Positions 1 to 5,558 of a stretch of 9,733 nt of DNA are shown here, one piece after another; the first letter of the stretch is position 1, and each line of letters begins with the position of its first letter. The position numbers and the translations under genes are program-made. This stretch comes from Candidatus Moraniibacteriota bacterium (GTDB lineage: Bacteria > Patescibacteriota > Minisyncoccia > Moranbacterales > UBA2206): contig DQBY01000096.1 of the NCBI GenBank assembly GCA_003534085.1, forward strand, positions 754-10,486, read 5' to 3'. A model generated the notes under the pieces. That model had not been told where the DNA came from, made no database searches, and saw only the letters and a list, made by a program, of their open reading frames with translations.

Positions 1-321
1 TTCCAAATAAATTCCAAATCCCAAATTTCAAATTCTAAACTTGAATTATTAGCAGATCCGAAAGAATTGAGTCTGATAAAAGAGCTGAATAAGTTTCCGG
101 AACTGGTTGAAGAAATTTCAGAAAGTTACGAAGTTCACAAATTGCCGTACTACGCCATCAAATTGGCTGATAAATTCCATTCGTTCTATAATGACTGCAA
201 AGTTCTGGACGAAAAAAATCCTGAGCTGACGCAAGCCAGATTGGAACTTGTAAGCGCCGTCAGAATCGTTCTGGCGGAAACCCTGCGATTGATCGGAGTA
301 TCTGCTCCTGAAAAAATGTGA
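1..321 (+). CDS. argS: Arginyl-tRNA synthetase, C-terminal end (5' partial)
   Basis: This is the last 106 codons of a reading frame that is open from base 1 and ends at TGA 319-321; the true start lies upstream of the window. The residues match the alpha-helical DALR anticodon-binding domain of class I arginyl-tRNA synthetase: a segment LLADPKELSLIKELNKFPE, then LPYYAIKLADKFHSFYNDCKVL, and the typical ending RLIGVSAPEKM (family consensus is close to LLGVSAPERM). The enzyme charges tRNA-Arg in the cytoplasm. The catalytic HIGH region is not in the window. An internal TTG at 67 could be called as a start, but family homology continues upstream of it, so it is not one. Codons 1-15 or so are low-complexity and derive from a heptanucleotide repeat (separate entry). 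The family call rests on strong recognition of the C-terminal motif. Confidence 0.9.
   Translation, partial: FQINSKSQISNSKLELLADPKELSLIKELNKFPELVEEISESYEVHKLPYYAIKLADKFHSFYNDCKVLDEKNPELTQARLELVSAVRIVLAETLRLIGVSAPEKM
6..44 (+). repeat. Degenerate heptanucleotide tandem repeat inside argS
   Basis: From about base 10 the sequence runs in 7-nt units AAATTCC, AAATCCC, AAATTTC, AAATTCT, then AAACTTG. It is read through in frame as a Q/N/S/K-rich stretch just before the conserved LLADPKEL segment of the ArgS anticodon-binding domain. Three heptads are 21 nt, so triplets of units preserve the reading frame. The same AAATTCC word recurs in noncoding DNA at 6856-6870. Confidence 0.6.
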
Positions 322-330
322 TTTACGAAC

Positions 331-413
331 ATACGAATTTATCGAAAATACGAATAATAAAACTTTAATGTCTTGTGAGGTATAATGGTTTAGTAATTTC
401 GTTTAATTCGTAA
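331..413. repeat. Imperfect inverted repeat flanking a promoter
   Basis: The left arm 331-350 and right arm 394-413 are inverted copies agreeing at 16 of 20 positions by hand alignment, with an exact core TACGAATT (332-339) against AATTCGTA (405-412). The arms show a roughly 7-nt cadence of TACGAA-like words. The 43-nt interval between them contains the -10 box of the downstream glycosyltransferase gene. A transcript starting upstream could fold this into a hairpin, but it has no T-tract, so it is not called a terminator. Confidence 0.5.
381..386 (+). promoter_or_regulatory. Putative -10 box TATAAT for the glycosyltransferase gene
   Basis: A perfect sigma-70-type -10 hexamer lies 39 nt upstream of the ATG at 426, which would give a leader of about 33 nt. 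No convincing -35 box is seen at 16-18 nt spacing, and no Shine-Dalgarno precedes the ATG. The assignment rests on the exact hexamer and the intergenic position. Confidence 0.5.
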
Positions 414-425
414 TTTAGTAAATAT

Positions 426-1589
426 ATGAGAATAGGAATAGACGCAAGAACAATTTTGAACCCTGAAAAGGGAGATGCAATCGGAGTGGGGCATTATACC
501 TATCAGCTCATCCGGCATCTTTTAGAGCTCGATCAGGAAAATGAATATGTCATTTTCTTTGATTTTCGCGTGAGGGAAAAAGACATCAAGAAGTTTTCGA
601 AACCGAATGTAAAGATAAAATTTTATCCTTTTTCCGATTACAAAAAATATCTTCCCGGCGCGTATAATGAGATTCTCGGAAGCGCGACTCTCTTGAAAGA
701 AAATTTAGACATGCTCCATACGACATCGCCGATGAGCAGAATCCCGACCAGCTACCGGGGAAAAACCATCGTGACTTTCCATGATTTGGCTCCATATAAA
801 GTTCCGGAAGTTTTTCCGAAACTTCAGAACACCAGATCAAAAACAATATTGAAGATGATGTGCAACAAAGCGGACAAGATAATTGCCGTTTCCAATTCCA
901 CCAAAAAAGATCTGCAGGAAATTTTGAAATGCGCGGACGACAGGATCAAGGTTGTGTATAGCGGTTTTGATAAAAGATTTTTCGAAGAGTCAGCTGTTTC
1001 GAGAGAAAAGATTTTGGAAAAATACGGAATAAAAGACAAATACATTTTATTTTTAGGAACTTTGGAGCCGGTGAAAAATATCGGCAGACTTTTCGAAGCT
1101 TTTAAAATTTTTCAAAACAATTGCAAGCAAGGTGGATCGAATTGCAATTATAAATTGATCATGGCCGGAAAGAATGGGTGGCTGGCGAAAGAATACAAGC
1201 AGATGGCTAAAGATCTAGGTATTGCAAAAGACGTTGTTTTTACAGGTTATATTATCGGAGATGAAATGGTTCCGCTTTTCAAGAATGCTGATTTTTTCGT
1301 GATGCCGTCTTTATATGAAGGCTTCGGAACGACTGTCTTGGAGGCTTTCGCGACCGGAACTCCGGCAATCGTGACTAACGTTTCTTCAATTCCGGAAATA
1401 GCGGGGGATGCGGCAGAATTTGTCGATCCGAACAATGGAGAAGAAATCGCAAGCGCAATGCTGAGATTTGCCAAAGATGAAAGCCTAAAGGAAATTTACA
1501 GGCAAAAAGGAAAGAGACAGGTGGAAAAATTCGATTGGGAGATTTGCGCCAGAGAAACGCTTGAGCTTTACAAAAGCTTCAAGAAATAG
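426..1589 (+). CDS. GT4-family glycosyltransferase (GT-B fold)
   Basis: The 387-residue protein has the two-domain GT-B architecture of CAZy family GT4 (retaining, nucleotide-sugar dependent). The N-terminal acceptor domain starts MRIGIDARTI and includes the IGVGHYTYQL glycine-rich segment. The C-terminal donor domain begins near residue 205 with YILFLGTLEPVKNIGRL, the strand-loop that usually contacts the donor phosphates. The diagnostic EX7E motif is present: E298 of YEGFG and E306 of VLEAF. There is no signal peptide or transmembrane helix, so it is likely cytosolic or peripherally membrane-bound, acting in cell-envelope polysaccharide or glycolipid synthesis. Donor and acceptor cannot be deduced. 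The start is ATG 426 because it gives the canonical GT4 N-terminus. An insertion of about ten residues (NNCKQGGSNCN) lies between helix and strand near residues 231-241, where homologues have a short turn; its DNA contains two copies of AATTGCAA-like sequence. The gene stands alone between argS and the T-box. Confidence 0.88.
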   Translation: MRIGIDARTILNPEKGDAIGVGHYTYQLIRHLLELDQENEYVIFFDFRVREKDIKKFSKPNVKIKFYPFSDYKKYLPGAYNEILGSATLLKENLDMLHTTSPMSRIPTSYRGKTIVTFHDLAPYKVPEVFPKLQNTRSKTILKMMCNKADKIIAVSNSTKKDLQEILKCADDRIKVVYSGFDKRFFEESAVSREKILEKYGIKDKYILFLGTLEPVKNIGRLFEAFKIFQNNCKQGGSNCNYKLIMAGKNGWLAKEYKQMAKDLGIAKDVVFTGYIIGDEMVPLFKNADFFVMPSLYEGFGTTVLEAFATGTPAIVTNVSSIPEIAGDAAEFVDPNNGEEIASAMLRFAKDESLKEIYRQKGKRQVEKFDWEICARETLELYKSFKK

Positions 1590-1600
1590 TAGTATTTGCA

Positions 1601-1606
1601 TATAAA
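1601..1606 (+). promoter_or_regulatory. Possible -10 box (TATAAA) for the T-box transcript
   Basis: TATAAA lies 12 nt after the glycosyltransferase stop codon and about 6-8 nt before the first conserved T-box base pairs, where a transcription start would be expected. A TG pair sits just upstream at 1597-1598, but with a 2-nt rather than 1-nt gap. The -35 candidate (CTTCAA, 1577-1582) is poor. Placement supports the call more than sequence does. Confidence 0.35.
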
Positions 1607-1652
1607 AGGCGAAGATGAGGCAATCACCTCGGAGCTGCAGGAGGAAATAGGG

Positions 1653-1741
1653 TTGTCATCCTGAACTTGATTCAGGATCTAATAAGAACTGGTGGTTTCA
1701 CTAAGATTCAATTAGATTCCGGATCAAGTCCGGAATGACAA
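1653..1741. repeat. Palindromic repeat element inserted in the T-box stem II loop
   Basis: The left arm 1653-1683 and right arm 1711-1741 are inverted copies, 25 of 31 positions identical. Each arm is itself a hairpin: CCTGAA/TTCAGG on the left, and TTCCGGA/TCCGGAA-type pairing around TCAAG on the right. The six differences between the arms preserve pairing within each arm, a compensatory pattern. The outer ends are TTGTCAT and ATGACAA. A 27-nt centre separates the arms. The style (TGTCATTCCGGA.. ends) resembles dispersed palindromic repeats I recall from Alphaproteobacteria and Rickettsia; this is from memory and not verified. There is no coding capacity. Confidence 0.75.
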
Positions 1742-1787
1742 ATCTAAATTAGAACCTGCCGGGTAAGCCCGTAACAGCTGTTTGAGG

Positions 1788-1854
1788 ATCGTAAATCGTG
1801 GATCGTGGATCTCGTATCGTTTTGATACGCGATATGCGATATGCGATACGCGAT
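1788..1854. repeat. Heptad-repeat hairpin forming an enlarged T-box stem III
   Basis: The 5' arm (1788-1818) is built of four ATCGTRR-like heptamers plus ATC, and the 3' arm (1824-1854) of four GATAYGC heptamers plus GAT. The arms pair over 31 positions (21 Watson-Crick, 5 G-U, 5 mismatches by hand) around a GTTTT loop. It occupies the position of stem III between the stem II region and the antiterminator. T-box stem III is normally variable and shorter, so this looks like repeat expansion in a tolerant spot. Confidence 0.7.
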
Positions 1855-1883
1855 TAAATTAAGGTGGTACCACGCGGAAGCGT

Positions 1884-1911
1884 CCTTAACAGTAGTTGTT
1901 AAGGTTTTTTT
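1884..1911 (+). terminator. T-box-controlled intrinsic terminator
   Basis: CCTTAACA (1884-1891) pairs perfectly with TGTTAAGG (1897-1904) around GTAGT, followed by seven T residues (1905-1911). Its 5' arm is the same sequence that closes the antiterminator with the T-box motif, so the two folds exclude each other. Transcription should stop here when tRNA-Ile is charged. The AAGG in the 3' arm is also the only purine-rich candidate for a ribosome site before ATG 1917. Confidence 0.9.
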
Positions 1912-1916
1912 ATTTT

Positions 1917-2627
1917 ATGGAAACCAAGAAGAGATTAAAAATTTTGGATAGGATTATTAAAGAAAAGATAGACCCAAGGATATTCGAGGGAATATTGCTT
2001 ACTGGCTCCATGAGTTTTGGTAAAAATTATTCCGTTACAAAAGATTCTGATATTGATTTGTTGTTTGTTATTAAAAAAGAAAATATAACTAAAATTATCA
2101 AAAGCAAATTTTTTGTAAAATCTGAACATTTTGCTATTGAGAGGATAGAATTATTAAAAGCGGGGAAAACTGATGGTCTTTGGATAGATCAATTTATAGA
2201 TGGAATTATGATAAACATGGGAATTGTATCTGCGGAATCATTTAAAAAAATATGTGGGCTGCGGAATAAATATTGGAAAATTTCAACCCAATTGCGTGAA
2301 TATAATAAGAGAAACAAATTAAAAACAATAAATGGAAATTTCTGTAAAGATTCTGTGAAAATAACCAAGAATAAAGAAGAATGGAATATAAGAAAGCACA
2401 CAATAAAAAATAATGACGATATACTAAGTCAGCCAATTTTTAGCAATATCTTAAGTGGAGAAGTTATTTATGATAAGGATGGTCAAATTCAAAAAGAATC
2501 TGAAAGATTAAAAAAACTTTTGTTAAAAAGATATGGGTACAGGAAAGTTTTAAATTTGCTTGGATATGTTTTGAAAAAGATGTCTAAGGAATCTAAATTA
2601 GTTTTTTGCAATAATTTAAAATATTAA
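1917..2627 (+). CDS. Nucleotidyltransferase-fold (MNT-like) protein, AT-rich, T-box controlled
   Basis: The 236-residue protein shows the pol-beta-type nucleotidyltransferase signature: helix, then LLTGSMSFG with the GS motif at G30-S31, and DSDIDLLFV with metal-binding aspartates D45 and D47. The third acidic residue usual on a later strand is not obvious; the candidate strand around residues 97-104 reads IMINMGIV, with Asn where Asp/Glu might be expected. The C-terminal part contains SGEVIYDKDGQIQKES, typical of standalone NTase proteins, and a lysine-rich end. Substrate is unknown: relatives include antibiotic-modifying enzymes and MNT antitoxin/toxin-type proteins. The start is ATG 1917; an in-frame TTG at 1896 falls inside the terminator hairpin and is rejected. 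The gene is far more AT-rich than its neighbours (10 G/C of 60 at 2041-2100, against 31 of 60 at 4021-4080 in ileS), suggesting separate origin. It lies between the isoleucine T-box and ileS, 9 nt before the ileS ATG, and so should be induced on isoleucine starvation. Confidence 0.75.
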   Translation: METKKRLKILDRIIKEKIDPRIFEGILLTGSMSFGKNYSVTKDSDIDLLFVIKKENITKIIKSKFFVKSEHFAIERIELLKAGKTDGLWIDQFIDGIMINMGIVSAESFKKICGLRNKYWKISTQLREYNKRNKLKTINGNFCKDSVKITKNKEEWNIRKHTIKNNDDILSQPIFSNILSGEVIYDKDGQIQKESERLKKLLLKRYGYRKVLNLLGYVLKKMSKESKLVFCNNLKY

Positions 2628-2636
2628 ATAAATTTT

Positions 2637-5558
2637 ATGTTTAAAAAAATAGATCCTAAACAAACCTTTCCAAAGATGGAAGAAGAAGTTCTGAAATTTT
2701 GGAATGAAAATAAGATATTTGAGAAGTCGTTGGAAATACGCAAAGACGCCAAGCGGTACAGTTTTTATGACGGACCGCCATTTGCGACAGGGACTCCGCA
2801 TTACGGGCATATCGTGGCGAGTACGATGAAGGATGTTGTGCCAAGATATTGGACGATGCGGGGATACTTGGTTGAGAGAAAATGGGGATGGGATTGCCAT
2901 GGTCTTCCGATCGAGAACATTGCGGAAAAAGAATTGGGGATCAAGAGGAAAACTGAGATCGAGGAAATGGGAGTGGAAAAATTCAATGAGTTTTGCCGTT
3001 CCAAGGTTTTGGGATATGTTTCTGAATGGAAAAAAGTGATCAACCGTTTGGGGCGCTGGGCTGATATGGAGAATGCATACAGCACCATGGATCTTCCGTA
3101 TATGGAATCGATCTGGTGGGTTTTCAAAGAACTCTGGGACAAAGGATTGATATATGAAGGGTATCGTTCCATGCACATCTGTACCCGCTGTGAAACGACT
3201 TTGTCGCAACAGGAAGTGAGCGAAGGATACAAGGACATCAAAGATTTGTCCGCAATCGCAAAATTTGAACTGGTCGATGAACTGGGAACTTTTGTTTTGG
3301 CTTGGACGACTACGCCGTGGACATTGATCGGTAATGTAGCGTTGGCAGTGGGAAAGGATATAACTTACGTAAAAGTCAGAACCACTGATTCTCACCTGAA
3401 CACACATGATTCCACTGAGTTTTATATCTTAGCGAAAGAGAGATTAACAGATATTTTTAAGGATAAGGAAGTTGAAATTATCGAAGAGTTTTTAGGTAAA
3501 GATTTGGTTGGAAAAAAATACAAACCTCTTATTGATTATTATGTAAACAAAGGACTTCAGAACGAAGAAAACGGCTGGAAGATTTATGCCGCTGATTTTG
3601 TGACTACTGAAGAGGGGACAGGTGTGGTGCATATCGCGCCGGCTTTTGGAGAAGATGATCTGAATTTGAGCTATCAATATAAATTGCCTTTTATCCAACA
3701 TGTCGGAATGGACGGACTGATCAAAGAAGAAGCGACAGATTTCGCGGGTTTTTCTGTAAAACCTCAAGAAAATCACCAAAAGACTGACATTGAAGTGATC
3801 AAATATTTGGCGCACAGTGGTTTATTATTCTCAAAAGAAAAATATGAACACAGTTATCCGCATTGTTGGAGATGCGATACTCCGCTGATTAATTACGCGA
3901 CTTCATCTTGGTTCGTGAAAGTGACCGGCGTGAAAGAACGAGCGCTGGAATTGGCCAAGGATATAAATTGGTCGCCCAAACACATAAAAGAAGGACGCTT
4001 CGGCAATTGGCTGGAAGGCGCGCGCGATTGGTCCATTTCCCGACAAAGATATTGGGCCTCAGTCATGCCGATCTGGAAATGTTCTTGCGGAGAAATGCGG
4101 GTCTTTGGTTCCATAAAAAAATTGGAAGAAGCCAGCGGAGAAAAAGTTACGGATCTTCACAAGCATGTGGTGGATAAAATTACTTTCAAATGTGAAAAAT
4201 GCAACGGAACAATGAAAAGGATTCCGGATGTTTTGGATACCTGGTTTGATTCAGGTTCAATGCCATACGCTCAGATGCATTATCCTTTTGAGAACAAGGA
4301 AAAATTTGAAGCCGGATTCCCGGCGGAATTTATCGCGGAAGGAGTGGATCAAACTCGCGCCTGGTTCTATTATCTGCATGTCATCGGAACAGCCATCAAA
4401 GATTCCAATGCGTACAACAATGTGATCGTGAACGGAATCGTACTGGCGGAAGATGGCAAGAAGATGGCCAAGCGCCTCAAAAATTATCCAGATCCGACTT
4501 TCATGTTTGAAAAATACGGAGCGGACGCGCTGCGTTTTTATCTCATGTCTTCTCCAGTGGTGGCTGCGGAAAATTTGAATTTCAAAGAATCCGATGTTTC
4601 TGATCTTGTCCGTGGAATGTTCCGCATGCTTTGGAATTCGTATTCTTTTTTCGTCCTGTATGCCAATATAGATGATTTTAAACCTAGAGAATCTCTATCT
4701 CAAATCTCTATCTCAAATCTTCTAGATAAATGGATTATTTCAGAACTCCACACGCTTATCCAGGATGTAAATTCATCTATGGAAAATTATGAATTGAACA
4801 AGGCTTGCAGGGTGATACCAAAATTCATCGATAATCTTTCTAATTGGTATATCCGACGCAGCCGAAAGAGATTCTGGAAAAGTGAAGATGACGGCGATAA
4901 AGAAAATGCTTACCAAACTTTGCATACAGTGCTAGTCGAGCTTTCAAAACTGATGGCGCCATTCACGCCGTTTATATCAGAAGAAATATATAGAAATTTA
5001 ACGGCGGTAGAGACGAGGCATGCCTCGTCTGTACATCTCGCTGATTTTCCAATGGCGAATAAAGATCTGATCGATGAAAAATTAAATCAGGAAATGGGAA
5101 AAACTCGAGAGATAATTACCGAGGCTTTGCAATTGCGTGCCAAAGCTGGAATCAAAGTGCGTCAACCATTGTCCGAGTTACGAGTTACGAGTTACGAGTT
5201 ACGAAAGGATTTTATCGAAATAGTGAAAGAAGAGGTAAACGTTAAAGATGTGGTTGTGCAAAAAGGCGAGGAACCAAAGATAGAATTAAATACTGAAATA
5301 ACCGGAGACCTGAAACTCGAAGGCCAAGCTCGTGAAATTATCCGTTTTATCCAGGAAATGCGCAAAGAAGCGGGTTATGAGGTTGACAATCGCATAAAGG
5401 TGTGCTATTCTGGAAAGCCTGAAGTTTTTGAAAAGTTCGGTGAATTGATCCAAAAAGAGGTGTTGGCCACAGAGCTGATACCTGATAAGATTGATCAGCC
5501 TGATCTTGAAAAAGAGTTTGAAATGGAAGGTGAACTAAAAATTTCAATAAAGAGATAA
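2637..5558 (+). CDS. ileS: Isoleucyl-tRNA synthetase, type 2 (eukaryote-like)
   Basis: The 973-residue class Ia synthetase attaches isoleucine to tRNA-Ile and edits valine. The Rossmann catalytic core has the HIGH-type motif HYGH (55-58) in GPPFATGTPHYGH, then GWDCHGLPIE. The CP1 editing domain has WTTTPWT (223-229) and HIAPAFGEDD (332-341). A metal-binding insertion supplies C482, C484, C519 and C522. VLDTWFDSGS follows, and the KMSKS loop is KMAKR (609-613), with Ala replacing the usual Ser. The anticodon-binding helical domain starts near LDKWIISELH. HYGH and the absence of a C-terminal zinc finger place it with type 2 IleS, a group often insensitive to mupirocin (family knowledge, not tested here). 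ATG 2637 is preceded by AT-rich sequence with no Shine-Dalgarno. Repeat-derived in-frame insertions occur near residues 685-696, 791-799 and 846-856. The ATC-specifier T-box upstream supports the assignment. The stop at 5556-5558 is directly followed by the ribosome site of the next gene. Confidence 0.96.
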   Translation: MFKKIDPKQTFPKMEEEVLKFWNENKIFEKSLEIRKDAKRYSFYDGPPFATGTPHYGHIVASTMKDVVPRYWTMRGYLVERKWGWDCHGLPIENIAEKELGIKRKTEIEEMGVEKFNEFCRSKVLGYVSEWKKVINRLGRWADMENAYSTMDLPYMESIWWVFKELWDKGLIYEGYRSMHICTRCETTLSQQEVSEGYKDIKDLSAIAKFELVDELGTFVLAWTTTPWTLIGNVALAVGKDITYVKVRTTDSHLNTHDSTEFYILAKERLTDIFKDKEVEIIEEFLGKDLVGKKYKPLIDYYVNKGLQNEENGWKIYAADFVTTEEGTGVVHIAPAFGEDDLNLSYQYKLPFIQHVGMDGLIKEEATDFAGFSVKPQENHQKTDIEVIKYLAHSGLLFSKEKYEHSYPHCWRCDTPLINYATSSWFVKVTGVKERALELAKDINWSPKHIKEGRFGNWLEGARDWSISRQRYWASVMPIWKCSCGEMRVFGSIKKLEEASGEKVTDLHKHVVDKITFKCEKCNGTMKRIPDVLDTWFDSGSMPYAQMHYPFENKEKFEAGFPAEFIAEGVDQTRAWFYYLHVIGTAIKDSNAYNNVIVNGIVLAEDGKKMAKRLKNYPDPTFMFEKYGADALRFYLMSSPVVAAENLNFKESDVSDLVRGMFRMLWNSYSFFVLYANIDDFKPRESLSQISISNLLDKWIISELHTLIQDVNSSMENYELNKACRVIPKFIDNLSNWYIRRSRKRFWKSEDDGDKENAYQTLHTVLVELSKLMAPFTPFISEEIYRNLTAVETRHASSVHLADFPMANKDLIDEKLNQEMGKTREIITEALQLRAKAGIKVRQPLSELRVTSYELRKDFIEIVKEEVNVKDVVVQKGEEPKIELNTEITGDLKLEGQAREIIRFIQEMRKEAGYEVDNRIKVCYSGKPEVFEKFGELIQKEVLATELIPDKIDQPDLEKEFEMEGELKISIKR
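4691..4720 (+). repeat. 13-nt tandem repeat inside ileS
   Basis: The unit ATCTCTATCTCAA occurs twice exactly (4691-4703, 4704-4716) followed by a partial ATCT. It encodes an S/I/L/Q-rich stretch at residues 686-695, in the linker between the catalytic core and the anticodon-binding domain just before LDKWIISEL, where other IleS proteins have a shorter linker. Confidence 0.6.
5007..5034. repeat. 28-bp near-perfect palindrome inside ileS
   Basis: AGACGAGGCA (5011-5020) is followed immediately by its exact reverse complement TGCCTCGTCT (5021-5030). The flanks GTA (5007-5009) and TAC (5032-5034) extend the symmetry across one G/G mismatch. It is read in frame as VETRHASSV (residues 791-799), in the helical anticodon-binding domain between FISEEIYRNL and HLADFP. 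The form resembles dispersed GTA...GAGGCATGCCTC...TAC palindromes in other bacterial genomes (recalled, not searched). Confidence 0.75.
5174..5201 (+). repeat. Four exact heptamers (CGAGTTA) inside ileS
   Basis: CGAGTTA repeats four times without change at 5174-5180, 5181-5187, 5188-5194 and 5195-5201, then degenerates to CGAAAGG. Because 7 is not a multiple of 3 the unit is read in all three phases, giving SELRVTSYELR (residues 846-856) with a 7-residue period. It lies after RAKAGIKVRQPL, where homologues go directly into the next strand. Confidence 0.75.

Larger units (their letters stand above)
1608..1911 (+). promoter_or_regulatory. T-box riboswitch, isoleucine specifier, short stem I
   Basis: This leader senses uncharged tRNA-Ile and controls readthrough of a terminator. 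Stem I is very short: GAGG (1617-1620) pairs with CCTC (1627-1630) around the loop CAATCA, which carries ATC, an isoleucine codon, at 1623-1625. This resembles the ultrashort stem I class described for actinobacterial ileS. Stem II is GCAGG (1637-1641) with CCTGC (1755-1759), containing the loop-E-like GAGGAAATAG and TTAGAA strands. A CGGG/CCCG hairpin follows (1760-1763/1768-1771), and CAGCT (1775-1779) can pair with AGCTG (1633-1637) as in the stem IIA/B pseudoknot. Stem III is 1788-1854. The T-box sequence AAGGTGGTACCACGCGG is at 1861-1877; TGGT (1865-1868) is complementary to the tRNA end ACCA. Antiterminator pairs are TTAAGG (1859-1864)/CCTTAA (1884-1889) and CGC (1873-1875)/GCG (1880-1882), exclusive with the terminator. 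Downstream lie a nucleotidyltransferase gene and ileS, the latter fitting the ATC specifier. Confidence 0.92.

Noticed and set aside
1119..1148. AATTGCAA-like direct repeats in the glycosyltransferase gene as a mobile insertion
   Set aside because: The two copies are short and the extra turn of about ten residues could be ordinary loop variation; the evidence is weaker than for the ileS insertions.
1788..1854. CRISPR-like array
   Set aside because: Units are only 7 nt with no spacers; they form arms of one hairpin.
1896..1916. TTG 1896 as the start of the NTase gene
   Set aside because: It lies inside the terminator hairpin and would translate the T-tract as Phe-rich residues; ATG 1917 begins the conserved helix.
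2616..3407. A 263-codon open frame on the minus strand opposite ileS
   Set aside because: It lies wholly opposite strongly conserved IleS catalytic and editing sequence, its translation is Phe/Arg/Ser-rich with no recognisable motif, and there is no ribosome site. It is a shadow frame.
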